29,974 bases of DNA from Oxalobacter formigenes (GTDB lineage Bacteria; Pseudomonadota; Gammaproteobacteria; Burkholderiales; Burkholderiaceae_D), in assembly GCA_019424645.1 (NCBI GenBank), contig JAHYZB010000016.1, positions 1 to 29,974 on the forward strand, given 5' to 3'. Shown in pieces: positions 16,608 to 24,608 of this stretch (position 1 is the first letter of the stretch; every line of letters starts with the position of its first letter). The notes beneath the pieces are model-generated. The model did no database searches. It saw only the letters and a list, made by a program, of their open reading frames with translations, and was not told the origin of the DNA. Position numbers and translations under genes: made by a program.

Positions 16608-18137
16608 ATGAACGTCGATACACCGCTTTTAATTACCTTCATTGTTTATATCGTAGCAACAACCGGCATCGGTTTCATCGCGTACAGGGCGACCCGGAAT
16701 CTGTCCGACTATATTCTTGGCGGCCGCCGCCTCGGCAGTTTCGTTACCGCCATGTCGGCAGGTGCATCTGATATGAGTGGCTGGCTTCTCATGGGACTGC
16801 CAGGCGCCGTTTTTCTTTCCGGTCTGTCGGAAAGCTGGATTGCAATCGGGCTTGTCATCGGTGCATGGTTCAACTGGCTTCTGGTAGCTGGACGTCTCCG
16901 TGTCCATACCGAATACTGCGGCAACGCACAAACGCTGCCGGATTACCTGACCAACCGCTTTGAAGATACCAGCAAGATCCTGAGAATCCTTTCAGCTCTT
17001 GTCATCCTGATTTTCTTCACGATTTACTGTTCTTCGGGGATGGTGGCCGGTGCGCGACTTTTTGAAAGCACCTTTGGTCTTTCTTACGATACGGCTCTCT
17101 GGATCGGCGCTTTCGCGACAATCACCTATGTTTTTATCGGCGGATTCCTTGCAGTCAGCTGGACGGATACCGTTCAGGCGACTCTTATGATTTTCGCGCT
17201 GATGATTACGCCGCTTTTCGCTATTCTGGCAATTGGTGATGTCCCGAGCGCTCTGGCCACGATTCAGGCAGAAGCGCCGAGCAAACTGGATATGTTCAAG
17301 GGACTGGATTTTATTGCCATCATTTCTCTTCTTGGGTGGGGACTGGGCTATTTCGGGCAACCTCATATTCTTGTCCGTTTTATGGCTGCCGATTCCGTCA
17401 AATCCATTCCAAAAGCACGCCGCATCAGTATCACCTGGATGATTCTCTGCCTGGCTGGCGCTGTGGCAACCGGCTTTTTCGGGATTTCTTTCTTCTCGGA
17501 CAATCCGTCACTGGCTGGCGGCGTTATGCAAAATAACGAAGCCATCTTCATGGAACTGACCAAAATCCTTTTCAACCCATGGATAGCCGGTATCGTTCTG
17601 TCCGCCATCATGGCAGCCGTGATGAGTACCTTAAGCTGTCAGTTGCTGGTCTGTTCAAGTGCACTGACCGAAGACTTTTACCGGGCTTTCCTGCGTCCGA
17701 AAGCTTCGCAAAACGAACTCGTCTGGACAGGTCGCATCATGGTCATGCTGGTTTCCCTCGTTTCCATCGTCATTGCCTTCAACCCGAACAACAAAGTCCT
17801 GAGTCTTGTCGCCTATGCATGGGCCGGATTCGGCGCAGCATTCGGCCCCGTCATTCTGCTCTCACTCATCTGGAAACGCATGACACGCAATGGCGCACTG
17901 GCCGGTATCTTTATTGGTGCTGCAACTGTCATTCTCTGGAAAACCTGCCTCGATCATCTGGGTATCTATGAAATCATCCCGGGATTCATCTTCTGCAGTA
18001 TTGCCATTATCATCGTCAGTCTCTTCGGAAAAAAACCGACTGAAACCATGACGACTCAATTTGAAAAGGCAGACGAAGCCTACCATGAAGCGATGGTCGA
18101 ACTACGCTCTTCCAAAACAGGCAAAACGGCAAAGTGA
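16608..18137 (+). CDS. putP: Sodium/proline symporter PutP
   Basis: A 509-residue inner-membrane protein of the sodium:solute symporter family with about 13 hydrophobic helices. The sequence follows Escherichia coli PutP very closely, for example SDYILGGRRLGSFVTAMSAG, ASDMSGWLLMGLPGAVFLSG and GWGLGYFGQPHILVRFMAAD, and AVMSTLSCQLLVCSSALTED near residue 330. It imports L-proline with Na+. I chose the ATG at 16608 because it matches the family start (MNVDTPLLITF against MAISTPMLVTF); an in-frame ATG at 16569 would add 13 residues, and neither has an ideal ribosome binding site. No putA is adjacent, so proline use as a nutrient or as an osmoprotectant cannot be told apart here. It is a single-gene unit. 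Confidence 0.95.
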   Translation: MNVDTPLLITFIVYIVATTGIGFIAYRATRNLSDYILGGRRLGSFVTAMSAGASDMSGWLLMGLPGAVFLSGLSESWIAIGLVIGAWFNWLLVAGRLRVHTEYCGNAQTLPDYLTNRFEDTSKILRILSALVILIFFTIYCSSGMVAGARLFESTFGLSYDTALWIGAFATITYVFIGGFLAVSWTDTVQATLMIFALMITPLFAILAIGDVPSALATIQAEAPSKLDMFKGLDFIAIISLLGWGLGYFGQPHILVRFMAADSVKSIPKARRISITWMILCLAGAVATGFFGISFFSDNPSLAGGVMQNNEAIFMELTKILFNPWIAGIVLSAIMAAVMSTLSCQLLVCSSALTEDFYRAFLRPKASQNELVWTGRIMVMLVSLVSIVIAFNPNNKVLSLVAYAWAGFGAAFGPVILLSLIWKRMTRNGALAGIFIGAATVILWKTCLDHLGIYEIIPGFIFCSIAIIIVSLFGKKPTETMTTQFEKADEAYHEAMVELRSSKTGKTAK

Positions 18138-18345
18138 ACAGATGAAAAACGGAATTATTTGAAAAATAATGATTTTTTCAATCCCGAACCATCATTAGCA
18201 AAATCCGAAAAAATGCCGCCGCTGGAAAAATTCTGAGGCTGCGTTTGATTAACTGGCCGCAACATTCTGATTCCGTTTTTTATTCCAAGAGATACGGAAT
18301 AGATCGTTGTCTGGGAAATATCCAATAATTTACGCCGAATACGAC

Positions 18346-18378
18346 AACGCCGCTGAAGATTGCTCTTTCAGCGGCGTT
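18346..18378. terminator. Hairpin between putP and tRNA-fMet
   Basis: A perfect 12-bp stem, AACGCCGCTGAA with TTCAGCGGCGTT, and a 9-nt loop. It starts 9 bp beyond the 3' end of the minus-strand tRNA and lies about 210 bp after the putP stop. T-rich tails are modest on both strands. It most likely ends the tRNA transcript and may also stop readthrough from putP. Confidence 0.75.
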
Positions 18379-18387
18379 TATATTCGT

Positions 18388-18464
<77 letters not shown>

Positions 18465-18478
18465 TCTGTAAGCATTGA

Positions 18479-18507
18479 ATTATAGTGGAAACCCACTCTC
18501 ATTACAA
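18479..18507 (-). promoter_or_regulatory. Sigma-70 promoter of tRNA-fMet
   Basis: On the minus strand, TTGTAA (18507-18502) and a consensus TATAAT (18484-18479) are separated by exactly 17 bp. The -10 box lies 14 nt before the tRNA 5' end. Confidence 0.8.
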
Positions 18508-18728
18508 GTGTGAATAGGCATATTAAAAGGCTAATTCGCTTTTTATTCGTTTTTTTCGTCCTTTTTGGCCATTTCGAGGTCTTCCCACGCCGTGTCTTTT
18601 GCAGTTTTCCAAAAGAGGGTAAGATGAGCTTCGTTTTGTCAAAGCAGTACCGGTTAACCGTGACCTGCTTTATACTTTGGCATTCGGTTTTTTAAGACCT
18701 CTAACAGAACTGGCAAACGTTTCGATTC

Positions 18729-19286
18729 ATGAAATTCTGTTCACAGTGCGGCCATCCCGTTATTATCGACATTCCTCCTCTGGACAATATGCCGAGGCAT
18801 GTTTGTCCCAACTGCAAGACGATTCATTATGAAAATCCCAAGATCGTCGTGTGCAGTATCCCCGCGTGGGAATCGAAATCCCGTGAAACGTCGATTCTTT
18901 TGTGCCGTCGCGCCATAGCGCCACGTCACGGGTTCTGGACCTTGCCCGGCGGTTTCATGGAAAATGATGAGACGACGGAACAGGCCGCTGCGCGCGAAAC
19001 ACAGGAAGAAGCGGGAGCGAATGTCAAAATTTCGAAACTGTTTTCGCTGATGAACCTGCCGGTTTATCATCAGGTACATCTGTTTTATCTCGCCCAGCTG
19101 GAAAACACGGAATTTTCGCCGGGAGAAGAAACACTTGAAACCCGATTGTTCCGCGAAAGTGACATCCCCTGGGATAATCTGGCTTTTTCAACGATAAAAT
19201 ATGCACTGAAATTTTATCTGGAAGACAGAAAGAAGATTTTGAATGGCGGACACTTCGGTTTCCATACTTTGAACCTGCCCAAATAA
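18729..19286 (+). CDS. Zinc-ribbon Nudix hydrolase
   Basis: A 185-residue cytosolic protein. Cys4, Cys7, Cys26 and Cys29 form an N-terminal zinc ribbon (FCSQCGHP ... HVCPNCKTIHYENPK). The Nudix box is complete at residues 75-97: G75, E81, R89, E90, E93, E94 and G96 fit GX5EX7REUXEEXGU, the Mg2+-binding catalytic helix. Ribbon-bearing Nudix enzymes of this kind hydrolyse nucleoside diphosphates linked to another group, such as ADP-ribose or NADH, but the substrate cannot be read from the sequence. The ATG at 18729 puts the first Cys pair at the very N terminus, as in relatives. The TIR-like gene starts 47 bp downstream on the same strand, with no terminator between, so they are probably co-transcribed. 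Confidence 0.9.
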   Translation: MKFCSQCGHPVIIDIPPLDNMPRHVCPNCKTIHYENPKIVVCSIPAWESKSRETSILLCRRAIAPRHGFWTLPGGFMENDETTEQAAARETQEEAGANVKISKLFSLMNLPVYHQVHLFYLAQLENTEFSPGEETLETRLFRESDIPWDNLAFSTIKYALKFYLEDRKKILNGGHFGFHTLNLPK

Positions 19287-19333
19287 ACCGGCCTGACCGT
19301 TTGATTGTTATAACGAACTGGAGATTGTAATTT

Positions 19334-19759
19334 ATGGCGACGTATCCCATTTTCCTTAGCTACAGCTGGGCTGAAAAGGATGGCACGGAAAGAATAACGA
19401 GTCTGATGGAAAATTACCGGCTGAGAACAGAAGATTTCGCTTATGAATATTACAGCGTCTCGAAAGATGATCCTGTCCAGTTCCTGCCTTCCAACAAGGC
19501 GCTTGCCAATGCCATTGAAACGCAGATGAAAGAATCATCATGTCTGGTCATTCTGGCAGGTGTTTTTGAAGAATACAAACGCTGGATCAATCTGGAGCTG
19601 GATGCCGCCAAAAAACTCAAAATCCCGGTCATTCTGGTCGAGGCAGTCAATCCGAAACATACCAATTTCAAGGAAAAGAGAGCTGCTGTCGCGACAGTGA
19701 AGTGGGATGTGCAGGAACTTGGCGATGCTATCGTCAAACATGCAAAAATGAAGAAATAA
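19334..19759 (+). CDS. Stand-alone TIR-like protein (ThsB/DUF1863 type)
   Basis: A 141-residue protein that is a single TIR-like domain. The start, YPIFLSYSWAEKDG (residues 4-17), is the TIR first strand and loop. SSCLVILAGVFEEYKRWINL (68-87) leads into ELDAAKKLKIPVILVEA, and the WxxxE arrangement (Trp84, Glu88) matches the place of the catalytic glutamate of NAD-cleaving TIR domains. Its short length and pattern fit the DUF1863/ThsB group, whose members include the sensor of Thoeris antiphage defence that makes a cyclic-ADP-ribose signal. No ThsA-type effector (SIR2 or SLOG) lies nearby, so a defence role is only inferred; a role in housekeeping NAD chemistry is also possible. GGAG sits 10 nt before the ATG. 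It follows a Nudix gene and precedes aat by 75 bp. Confidence 0.75.
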   Translation: MATYPIFLSYSWAEKDGTERITSLMENYRLRTEDFAYEYYSVSKDDPVQFLPSNKALANAIETQMKESSCLVILAGVFEEYKRWINLELDAAKKLKIPVILVEAVNPKHTNFKEKRAAVATVKWDVQELGDAIVKHAKMKK

Positions 19760-19834
19760 TCTTTATCGCATACATTCCGGTTTACAGGAAAATGCATAAA
19801 AAAATATCGATTGGTTTTAGACTGACGACATTCA

Positions 19835-20578
19835 ATGATTCCCTGGCTAAATAAGGACGATTCGTTTCCGAACGTTTCCAATGCGCTGGATGAAACGACC
19901 GGTTTTCCCGGCTTGTTGGCTGCGGGAGCGGATTTGTCGCCAGACCGCCTGATTGAAGCCTACCGCCAAGGAATTTTCCCATGGTTTTCAGAAGGCCAGC
20001 CAATTTTGTGGTGGAGCACCAATCCAAGGATGGTCTTGCCGACCAGCCAGTTTGTCATTTCCCAAAGCCTGAAAAAAAAACTGAAACAAATACATAAAAG
20101 CATCCATTCAGATGGCCGCTGGAAACTGACTTTCGATTCGGCTTTCGTCCGGGTCATTCTGGAATGCGCCGGCCCGAGAAAGAATGCCGACGGGACATGG
20201 ATCACGGAAGAAATCATCCGGAGCTATTCGGCATTGCATAAAATGGGCGTTGCACATTCTTCCGAGGTATGGCTCGACAACCAGCTGGTTGGTGGCGCGT
20301 ATGGAATCTGTCTGGGAAAAATGTTTTACGGGGAATCGATGTTTGCCCGTGTGAGCGACGCATCCAAAGTCGCTCTGGCCCATCTGGTTTCATTTCTCGG
20401 GCAAAATGGTGTCGAACTGATCGATTGCCAGCAGGAGACGCCTCATCTTGCCTCTCTTGGCGCACATGCGGTTTCGCGTGAACAATTCAACGAGCATTTG
20501 CGCCACGTCGTTGATCTGCCGACGATTTCATCCTGGGATACAGGCGAAAACTGCCTGCTCTGTCATTTCCTTGAATAA
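19835..20578 (+). CDS. aat: Leucyl/phenylalanyl-tRNA--protein transferase
   Basis: A 247-residue cytosolic enzyme that moves Leu or Phe from aminoacyl-tRNA to the N-terminal Arg or Lys of proteins, making them substrates of the ClpS/ClpAP N-end-rule pathway. Family blocks are clear: GLLAAGADLSPDRLIEAYRQ, GIFPWFSEGQPILWWS, DGTWITEEIIRSY, HSSEVWLDNQLVGGAYG, MFYGESMFARVSDASK and IDCQQETPHLASLGA. Length is normal. There is no good ribosome binding site before the ATG at 19835, but the N-terminal MIPWL context fits betaproteobacterial relatives. It lies between the TIR-like gene and pyrD on the same strand. Confidence 0.95.
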   Translation: MIPWLNKDDSFPNVSNALDETTGFPGLLAAGADLSPDRLIEAYRQGIFPWFSEGQPILWWSTNPRMVLPTSQFVISQSLKKKLKQIHKSIHSDGRWKLTFDSAFVRVILECAGPRKNADGTWITEEIIRSYSALHKMGVAHSSEVWLDNQLVGGAYGICLGKMFYGESMFARVSDASKVALAHLVSFLGQNGVELIDCQQETPHLASLGAHAVSREQFNEHLRHVVDLPTISSWDTGENCLLCHFLE

Positions 20579-20690
20579 AACCCTTGAAGTATAAAAGAGT
20601 TACTTACGATACAATATTCATATACTGGAATACGCAATCGATGGATTGCCGTTTTGATCAACCGGGTTAACCTGTCGATAAAGTGAGATC

Positions 20691-21731
20691 ATGATCCCAA
20701 ATTTTATGTATGCCGCAATCCGGCCTTTCCTGTTTTCTCTCGATCCGGAAAACGCCCATCATTTTACGATCTCGTCCATGAAGATGGCTTCTACCATGGG
20801 CCTGACAGCGATGGCACCATCCGTGTCGTCTTCCCCACGAGAAGTGATGGGGCTGACTTTCCCCAATCCTGTCGGACTGGCTGCCGGACTGGACAAGAAT
20901 GGGGATTGCATCGATGGGATGGCCTCTCTAGGCTTCGGGTTTCTGGAACTGGGAACAGTCACACCGAAACCACAGCCAGGAAATCCCAAGCCGCGGATGT
21001 TCCGTGTCCCGAAAGCGGAAGGCCTGATCAACCGCATGGGATTCAATAATGAAGGCGTTGACGTTCTGGTTGAAAACGTCAAAAAATCGCGTTTTTATCA
21101 GGAGAAAAAAGGCATTCTTGGCCTGAATATCGGTAAAAATGCCATTACTCCGATTGAAAATGCCGTTAATGATTACCTTGTTTGTCTGGAAAAGGTTTAT
21201 CCGGTCGCTGATTATATTGCCATCAATATTTCATCGCCGAATACAAAAAACCTGAGACAGTTGCAAGGTGAATCCGAACTGGACAACCTGCTTTCCCAAC
21301 TGAAAGCGGCACAGAGTCGCTTGTCAGACCAGCATTCCAGGTATGTTCCGCTGGCTTTGAAAATCGCGCCTGATATGGACGACAGTCAGGTCAAAAATAT
21401 TGCTGATGCGTTGATACGCCATAAAATCGACGGTGTCATCGCCACCAATACGACGATAACTCGCGAGGCTGTAAAAGAGCTGCCGCATGCACAGGAAGCG
21501 GGTGGCCTTTCCGGAGCACCTGTCCGCGATGTATCCACGCATGTGATTCGTTTGCTGAAAGAGGAACTGGGTGACGCCCTTCCGATTATCGGTGTCGGTG
21601 GCATTCTCTCAGGAGAAGATGCCAGGGAAAAAATGGAGGCTGGCGCTTCGCTGGTTCAGGTATTGACTGGCATGATTTATTCGGGCCCGGGACTGGTACG
21701 CGAATGCGTACAGGCGTTAAGAAGAGAATAA
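20691..21731 (+). CDS. pyrD: Dihydroorotate dehydrogenase (quinone), class 2
   Basis: A 346-residue FMN enzyme of pyrimidine synthesis that oxidises dihydroorotate to orotate and passes electrons to the quinone pool at the inner membrane. The N-terminal helices (MYAAIRPFLFSLDPENAHHF) are the membrane-contact domain that marks class 2. FMN and substrate blocks include GLAAGLDKNGDCID, LGTVTPKPQPGNPKPR, LINRMGFNNEG and NIGKN, the active-site loop NISSPNT (179-185) with the catalytic Ser, and GVIATNTT and IIGVGGILSGEDA. The ATG at 20691 is kept; an ATG 15 bp further in (MYAAIRPF) would match E. coli PyrD more exactly. An aldo/keto reductase gene begins 37 bp after the stop. Confidence 0.96.
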   Translation: MIPNFMYAAIRPFLFSLDPENAHHFTISSMKMASTMGLTAMAPSVSSSPREVMGLTFPNPVGLAAGLDKNGDCIDGMASLGFGFLELGTVTPKPQPGNPKPRMFRVPKAEGLINRMGFNNEGVDVLVENVKKSRFYQEKKGILGLNIGKNAITPIENAVNDYLVCLEKVYPVADYIAINISSPNTKNLRQLQGESELDNLLSQLKAAQSRLSDQHSRYVPLALKIAPDMDDSQVKNIADALIRHKIDGVIATNTTITREAVKELPHAQEAGGLSGAPVRDVSTHVIRLLKEELGDALPIIGVGGILSGEDAREKMEAGASLVQVLTGMIYSGPGLVRECVQALRRE

Positions 21732-21768
21732 ACCGCCATCAGCAGGTTCATTGCGAGGACTCAATGAT

Positions 21769-22812
21769 ATGAAGAAGATCCCTCTGGGTACCAGCAAGAT
21801 GTTCGTTTCCAAGATTGGTCTTGGAACAATGACATTCGGCGATCAGAATAACGAGGAAGAAGCTTTTCGCCTGCTCGATTATGCCGTCGAACGGGACATC
21901 AATTTTATCGATACGGCCGAGATGTATCCTGTGATGCCTCAGGCAAAGACGCAGGGGCTTTCCGAAAGCATTATCGGGAACTGGATGCAAAACCGTGGCA
22001 ATCGCGACAAAATCATTCTCGCCACCAAAATTGCCGGCCCTTCCCGCTCGATGCCCTGGATTCGTGACGGCAAAAACGATCTGGACGAAAAAAATATCCG
22101 TCTTGCGGTAGAAAGCAGCCTGAAACGTCTGAAAACGGATTATATCGATTTGTACCAGCTCCACTGGCCGAGCCGGAACGTCCCTTTTTTCGGGAAAAAT
22201 GTTTTCAATCCAAAAGATGACCGGCCATGTGTCCCGATTGAAGAAACGCTTGCCGCCCTCGACAAGATGATGAGGGAAGGTAAAATCCGCCATATCGGCA
22301 TTTCGAACGAATCGGCATGGGGATTGATGGAATATATCAAACTTTCTGAAATGCGCGGACTGCCGCGTATCGTCTCTATCCAGAATGCCTATAACCTGAC
22401 TGACCGCCATTTTGAAATCGGTATGGATGAAGTCTGTTTCCGGGAAAATGTCGGACTGATTGCCTATAGTCCGCTGGCCTTCGGCCAACTTTCCGGCAAA
22501 TATATCGATAATCCGAAAACGCGTGGTCGCATGACGCTCTTCACTTCCGACTGGATGTTGCATTACCGCCGTCCTGCCGTACTCGATGCGACGCGCCGTT
22601 ACGTTGAGTTGGCAAGGGATAATGGCATGACGCCGGCACAGCTTTCACTGGCATGGTGTTATTCACGCTGGTTCATTGATGCCACTATTATTGGTGCCAC
22701 GCAAATGTCGCATCTTCAGGAAAACATCGATGCCATCGATATCTTACTCTCCGACGAGATCGTCGATCACATCAATGGAATCCATGCATCGATTACCAAT
22801 CCTGCATTATGA
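21769..22812 (+). CDS. Aldo/keto reductase, Tas-like
   Basis: A 347-residue NADP(H)-dependent oxidoreductase of the AKR superfamily. The catalytic tetrad is visible: Asp48 and Tyr53 in FIDTAEMYPV, Lys87 in LATKIAG and His132 in LYQLHWP. The C-terminal cofactor segment reads DATIIGATQMSHLQEN. DTAEMYPVMPQAKTQGLSE and the GQLSGKY region resemble E. coli Tas and related proteins, whose natural substrates are not settled. I chose the ATG at 21769, with GAGG about 11 nt upstream; a TTG at 21751 in the same frame would add six residues. It follows pyrD closely and probably shares its transcript, ending at the terminator at 22820-22851. Confidence 0.88.
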   Translation: MKKIPLGTSKMFVSKIGLGTMTFGDQNNEEEAFRLLDYAVERDINFIDTAEMYPVMPQAKTQGLSESIIGNWMQNRGNRDKIILATKIAGPSRSMPWIRDGKNDLDEKNIRLAVESSLKRLKTDYIDLYQLHWPSRNVPFFGKNVFNPKDDRPCVPIEETLAALDKMMREGKIRHIGISNESAWGLMEYIKLSEMRGLPRIVSIQNAYNLTDRHFEIGMDEVCFRENVGLIAYSPLAFGQLSGKYIDNPKTRGRMTLFTSDWMLHYRRPAVLDATRRYVELARDNGMTPAQLSLAWCYSRWFIDATIIGATQMSHLQENIDAIDILLSDEIVDHINGIHASITNPAL

Positions 22813-22819
22813 AAGTCAA

Positions 22820-22851
22820 AAAACGGAGGCATTGATCATGACCTCCGTTTT
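22820..22851. terminator. Terminator between the aldo/keto reductase and GST genes
   Basis: A 10-bp stem, AAAACGGAGG with CCTCCGTTTT, and a 12-nt loop, with A-rich and T-rich edges. It lies between converging genes and can serve both. Confidence 0.85.
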
Positions 22852-22869
22852 CATTCAGTAAAACGTCCG

Positions 22870-23469
22870 TCACACTCCTTCTTCTGCCAACACTTCTTTA
22901 ACGCTCGGACGCGAAGCGATTTTCTGACGATATTGATCAAGCGCCTTCCATTGGCCGATATCCAGCCCTGCCGCTTCGATCCAGCAGGAAACGGTAAAGA
23001 GATAAGCATCAGCCACAGTGAACTGCTCGCCCATCCAGTACGGTTTCTGGCTCAGCTGGCGGTCGACATAATCGAATTCGATTGTCAGTTTGTTTTTCGC
23101 CGCTTCTTTTGCTCCTTCATAAGCCGGATTGAAGATCGGCACGAAACTCTTGTGCAATTCCGTAGCGATATAATTCAACGCTTCCATCAGACGATACCTT
23201 TCCATTGTTCCTGCCTTGGGAGCAAGCTGTTTTTCCGGAACGAGATCGGCCAGATACTGCAGGATGGCGGCACCTTCAGTCAGCACTTCACCATTATCCA
23301 GCATCAGTGCCGGGACAGAACCTTTCGTATTGACGATATAGTAATCTTCACCGTCAGCCGTTTCCTTGGTGGCCAGATCAACCTGTTCCATCGCAAATGG
23401 AAGTCCGGTTTCACGCAAAACGATATGCGGAGAGAGGGAGCATGCTCCGGGTGTGTAATACAGTTTCAT
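22870..23469 (-). CDS. Beta-class glutathione S-transferase
   Basis: A 199-residue protein close to bacterial beta-class GSTs such as Proteus GST B1-1. It starts MKLYYTPGACSLSPHIVLRE with the class-defining Cys10, which forms a mixed disulfide with glutathione. The cis-Pro segment KGSVPALMLDNGEVLTEGAA binds glutathione, and the C-terminal helical domain carries FTVADAYLFT (N-capping box). It is a cytosolic dimer in known members, acting in detoxification or redox protection. The ATG at 23469 gives the family start exactly. It is a single-gene unit on the minus strand, divergent from the M48 peptidase gene. Confidence 0.93.
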   Translation of the reverse strand: MKLYYTPGACSLSPHIVLRETGLPFAMEQVDLATKETADGEDYYIVNTKGSVPALMLDNGEVLTEGAAILQYLADLVPEKQLAPKAGTMERYRLMEALNYIATELHKSFVPIFNPAYEGAKEAAKNKLTIEFDYVDRQLSQKPYWMGEQFTVADAYLFTVSCWIEAAGLDIGQWKALDQYRQKIASRPSVKEVLAEEGV

Positions 23470-23691
23470 GATTCCAACCTTTCAATAGAATGGATATCCA
23501 TCAACCTTAATATGCTTGTGTCCGTTTCTCAAGTACCTTGAACAGCTGGTGTGACATTTTTGTTCTTTAACGTCATTTCTCACGCATTCAGACAAATCTT
23601 TTTCAAAAATCATTGCAGAAAAAGAAATAGTATTAAAAAATTAACAATTATTTCTTTATCGATATTTTTTCCATATTGAAGGAGTCATTGT

Positions 23692-24537
23692 ATGAAACGA
23701 GTGACGCTTATACTGGCTGCGCTATTATCAGGGGCCATTCTTCTTTCAGGATGTCAAAGCACGACGGCCGGAGGCGCCACTAACTCGTCCCGAAGTCAGC
23801 TGCTTTTGATTTCTTCAGCCGACGTCAATACGGGCGCTGCCACGGCGTATAAAAAAGAACTGACCAAAGCACGTGCTTCCAATGCCTTGAATACAAACGC
23901 CAGCTATACCAGACGGGTCAACAATGTTTCCAAACGCCTCATCGCGCAGGTCGGCATATTTCGGCCTGACGCCCTGAAATGGAACTGGGAAGTCAATGTC
24001 TTGAACAGCAACGAAGTGAACGCTTACTGCATGCCCGGCGGCAAAATCGCGGTTTATACCGGCATCATCAGCAAGCTGAATCTGACGGACGATGAACTGG
24101 CAGCGGTTATTGGTCACGAAATCGCCCATGCCCTTCGTGAACACAGCCGCGAACAGATTTCCCAACAGATCGCGACAGAACAAACGATATCCCTCGTCGG
24201 TGCACTGGCCGGTCTTGGCTCCACCTCCCAATCGCTGGCAGGACAGGCAAGTCAGCTGGCCATAGGGCTGCCGTTTTCCAGAAAAATGGAAACCGAAGCG
24301 GATGTTATGGGAATGGAATTGATGGCACGTGCCGGATATAATCCGGAAGCCGCCATCAATGTCTGGAAAAAAATGGCAAAACTGGGGAGTGGCTCGTCAC
24401 CAGAATTCCTTTCGACCCATCCATCCGATTCTTCACGCATAGCCAATTTGCAGGCGCAATTGCCGAAAGTAATGCCGCTTTATCTGGCCACCAAGACTAA
24501 AGGCAGAACAGCTGCCGTCGCACGAAAAAAGAGATGA
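23692..24537 (+). CDS. M48 family metallopeptidase lipoprotein (LoiP/YggG-like)
   Basis: A 281-residue zinc peptidase anchored as a lipoprotein. A signal peptide ends in the lipobox LLSGC with Cys21. Zinc ligands are His142 and His146 in GHEIAHALREH, with Glu143 as catalytic base and Glu200 in the MET-EAD segment (ExxAD) as third ligand. LSTHPSDSSRIANL near the C terminus is the conserved SxHP block of this family. Relatives such as LoiP and BepA degrade or help assemble outer-membrane proteins, so a periplasmic quality-control role is likely. The ATG at 23692 has a strong GAAGGAG ribosome binding site. It is a single-gene unit ending at the terminator at 24561-24589. Confidence 0.92.
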   Translation: MKRVTLILAALLSGAILLSGCQSTTAGGATNSSRSQLLLISSADVNTGAATAYKKELTKARASNALNTNASYTRRVNNVSKRLIAQVGIFRPDALKWNWEVNVLNSNEVNAYCMPGGKIAVYTGIISKLNLTDDELAAVIGHEIAHALREHSREQISQQIATEQTISLVGALAGLGSTSQSLAGQASQLAIGLPFSRKMETEADVMGMELMARAGYNPEAAINVWKKMAKLGSGSSPEFLSTHPSDSSRIANLQAQLPKVMPLYLATKTKGRTAAVARKKR

Positions 24538-24560
24538 ACACAGGATGTAAAACGGATACG

Positions 24561-24589
24561 AAAAATCCCGCATTCAAGCGGGATTTTTT
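24561..24589. terminator. Bidirectional terminator between the M48 peptidase gene and glnS
   Basis: An 11-bp stem, AAAAATCCCGC with GCGGGATTTTT, a 6-nt loop and a T tract on each strand. It lies between the two converging stop codons. Confidence 0.9.
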
Positions 24590-24608
24590 ATTCTCTCTAC
24601 GCTACGGC

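Noticed and set aside
18157..18182. AT-only imperfect hairpin (TTGAAAAAT... ATTTTTTCAA) after putP
   Set aside because: Bulged, with no GC core; too weak to call as a terminator.
18510..18695. 61-codon plus-strand frame beginning FLFVFFVLFGHF-like
   Set aside because: Lies over T-rich upstream DNA of the tRNA and Nudix genes; no ribosome binding site and no family resemblance.
21748..22563. Long minus-strand frame (271 codons) opposite the aldo/keto reductase gene
   Set aside because: Antisense shadow of a clear AKR gene; translation has no recognisable domain.
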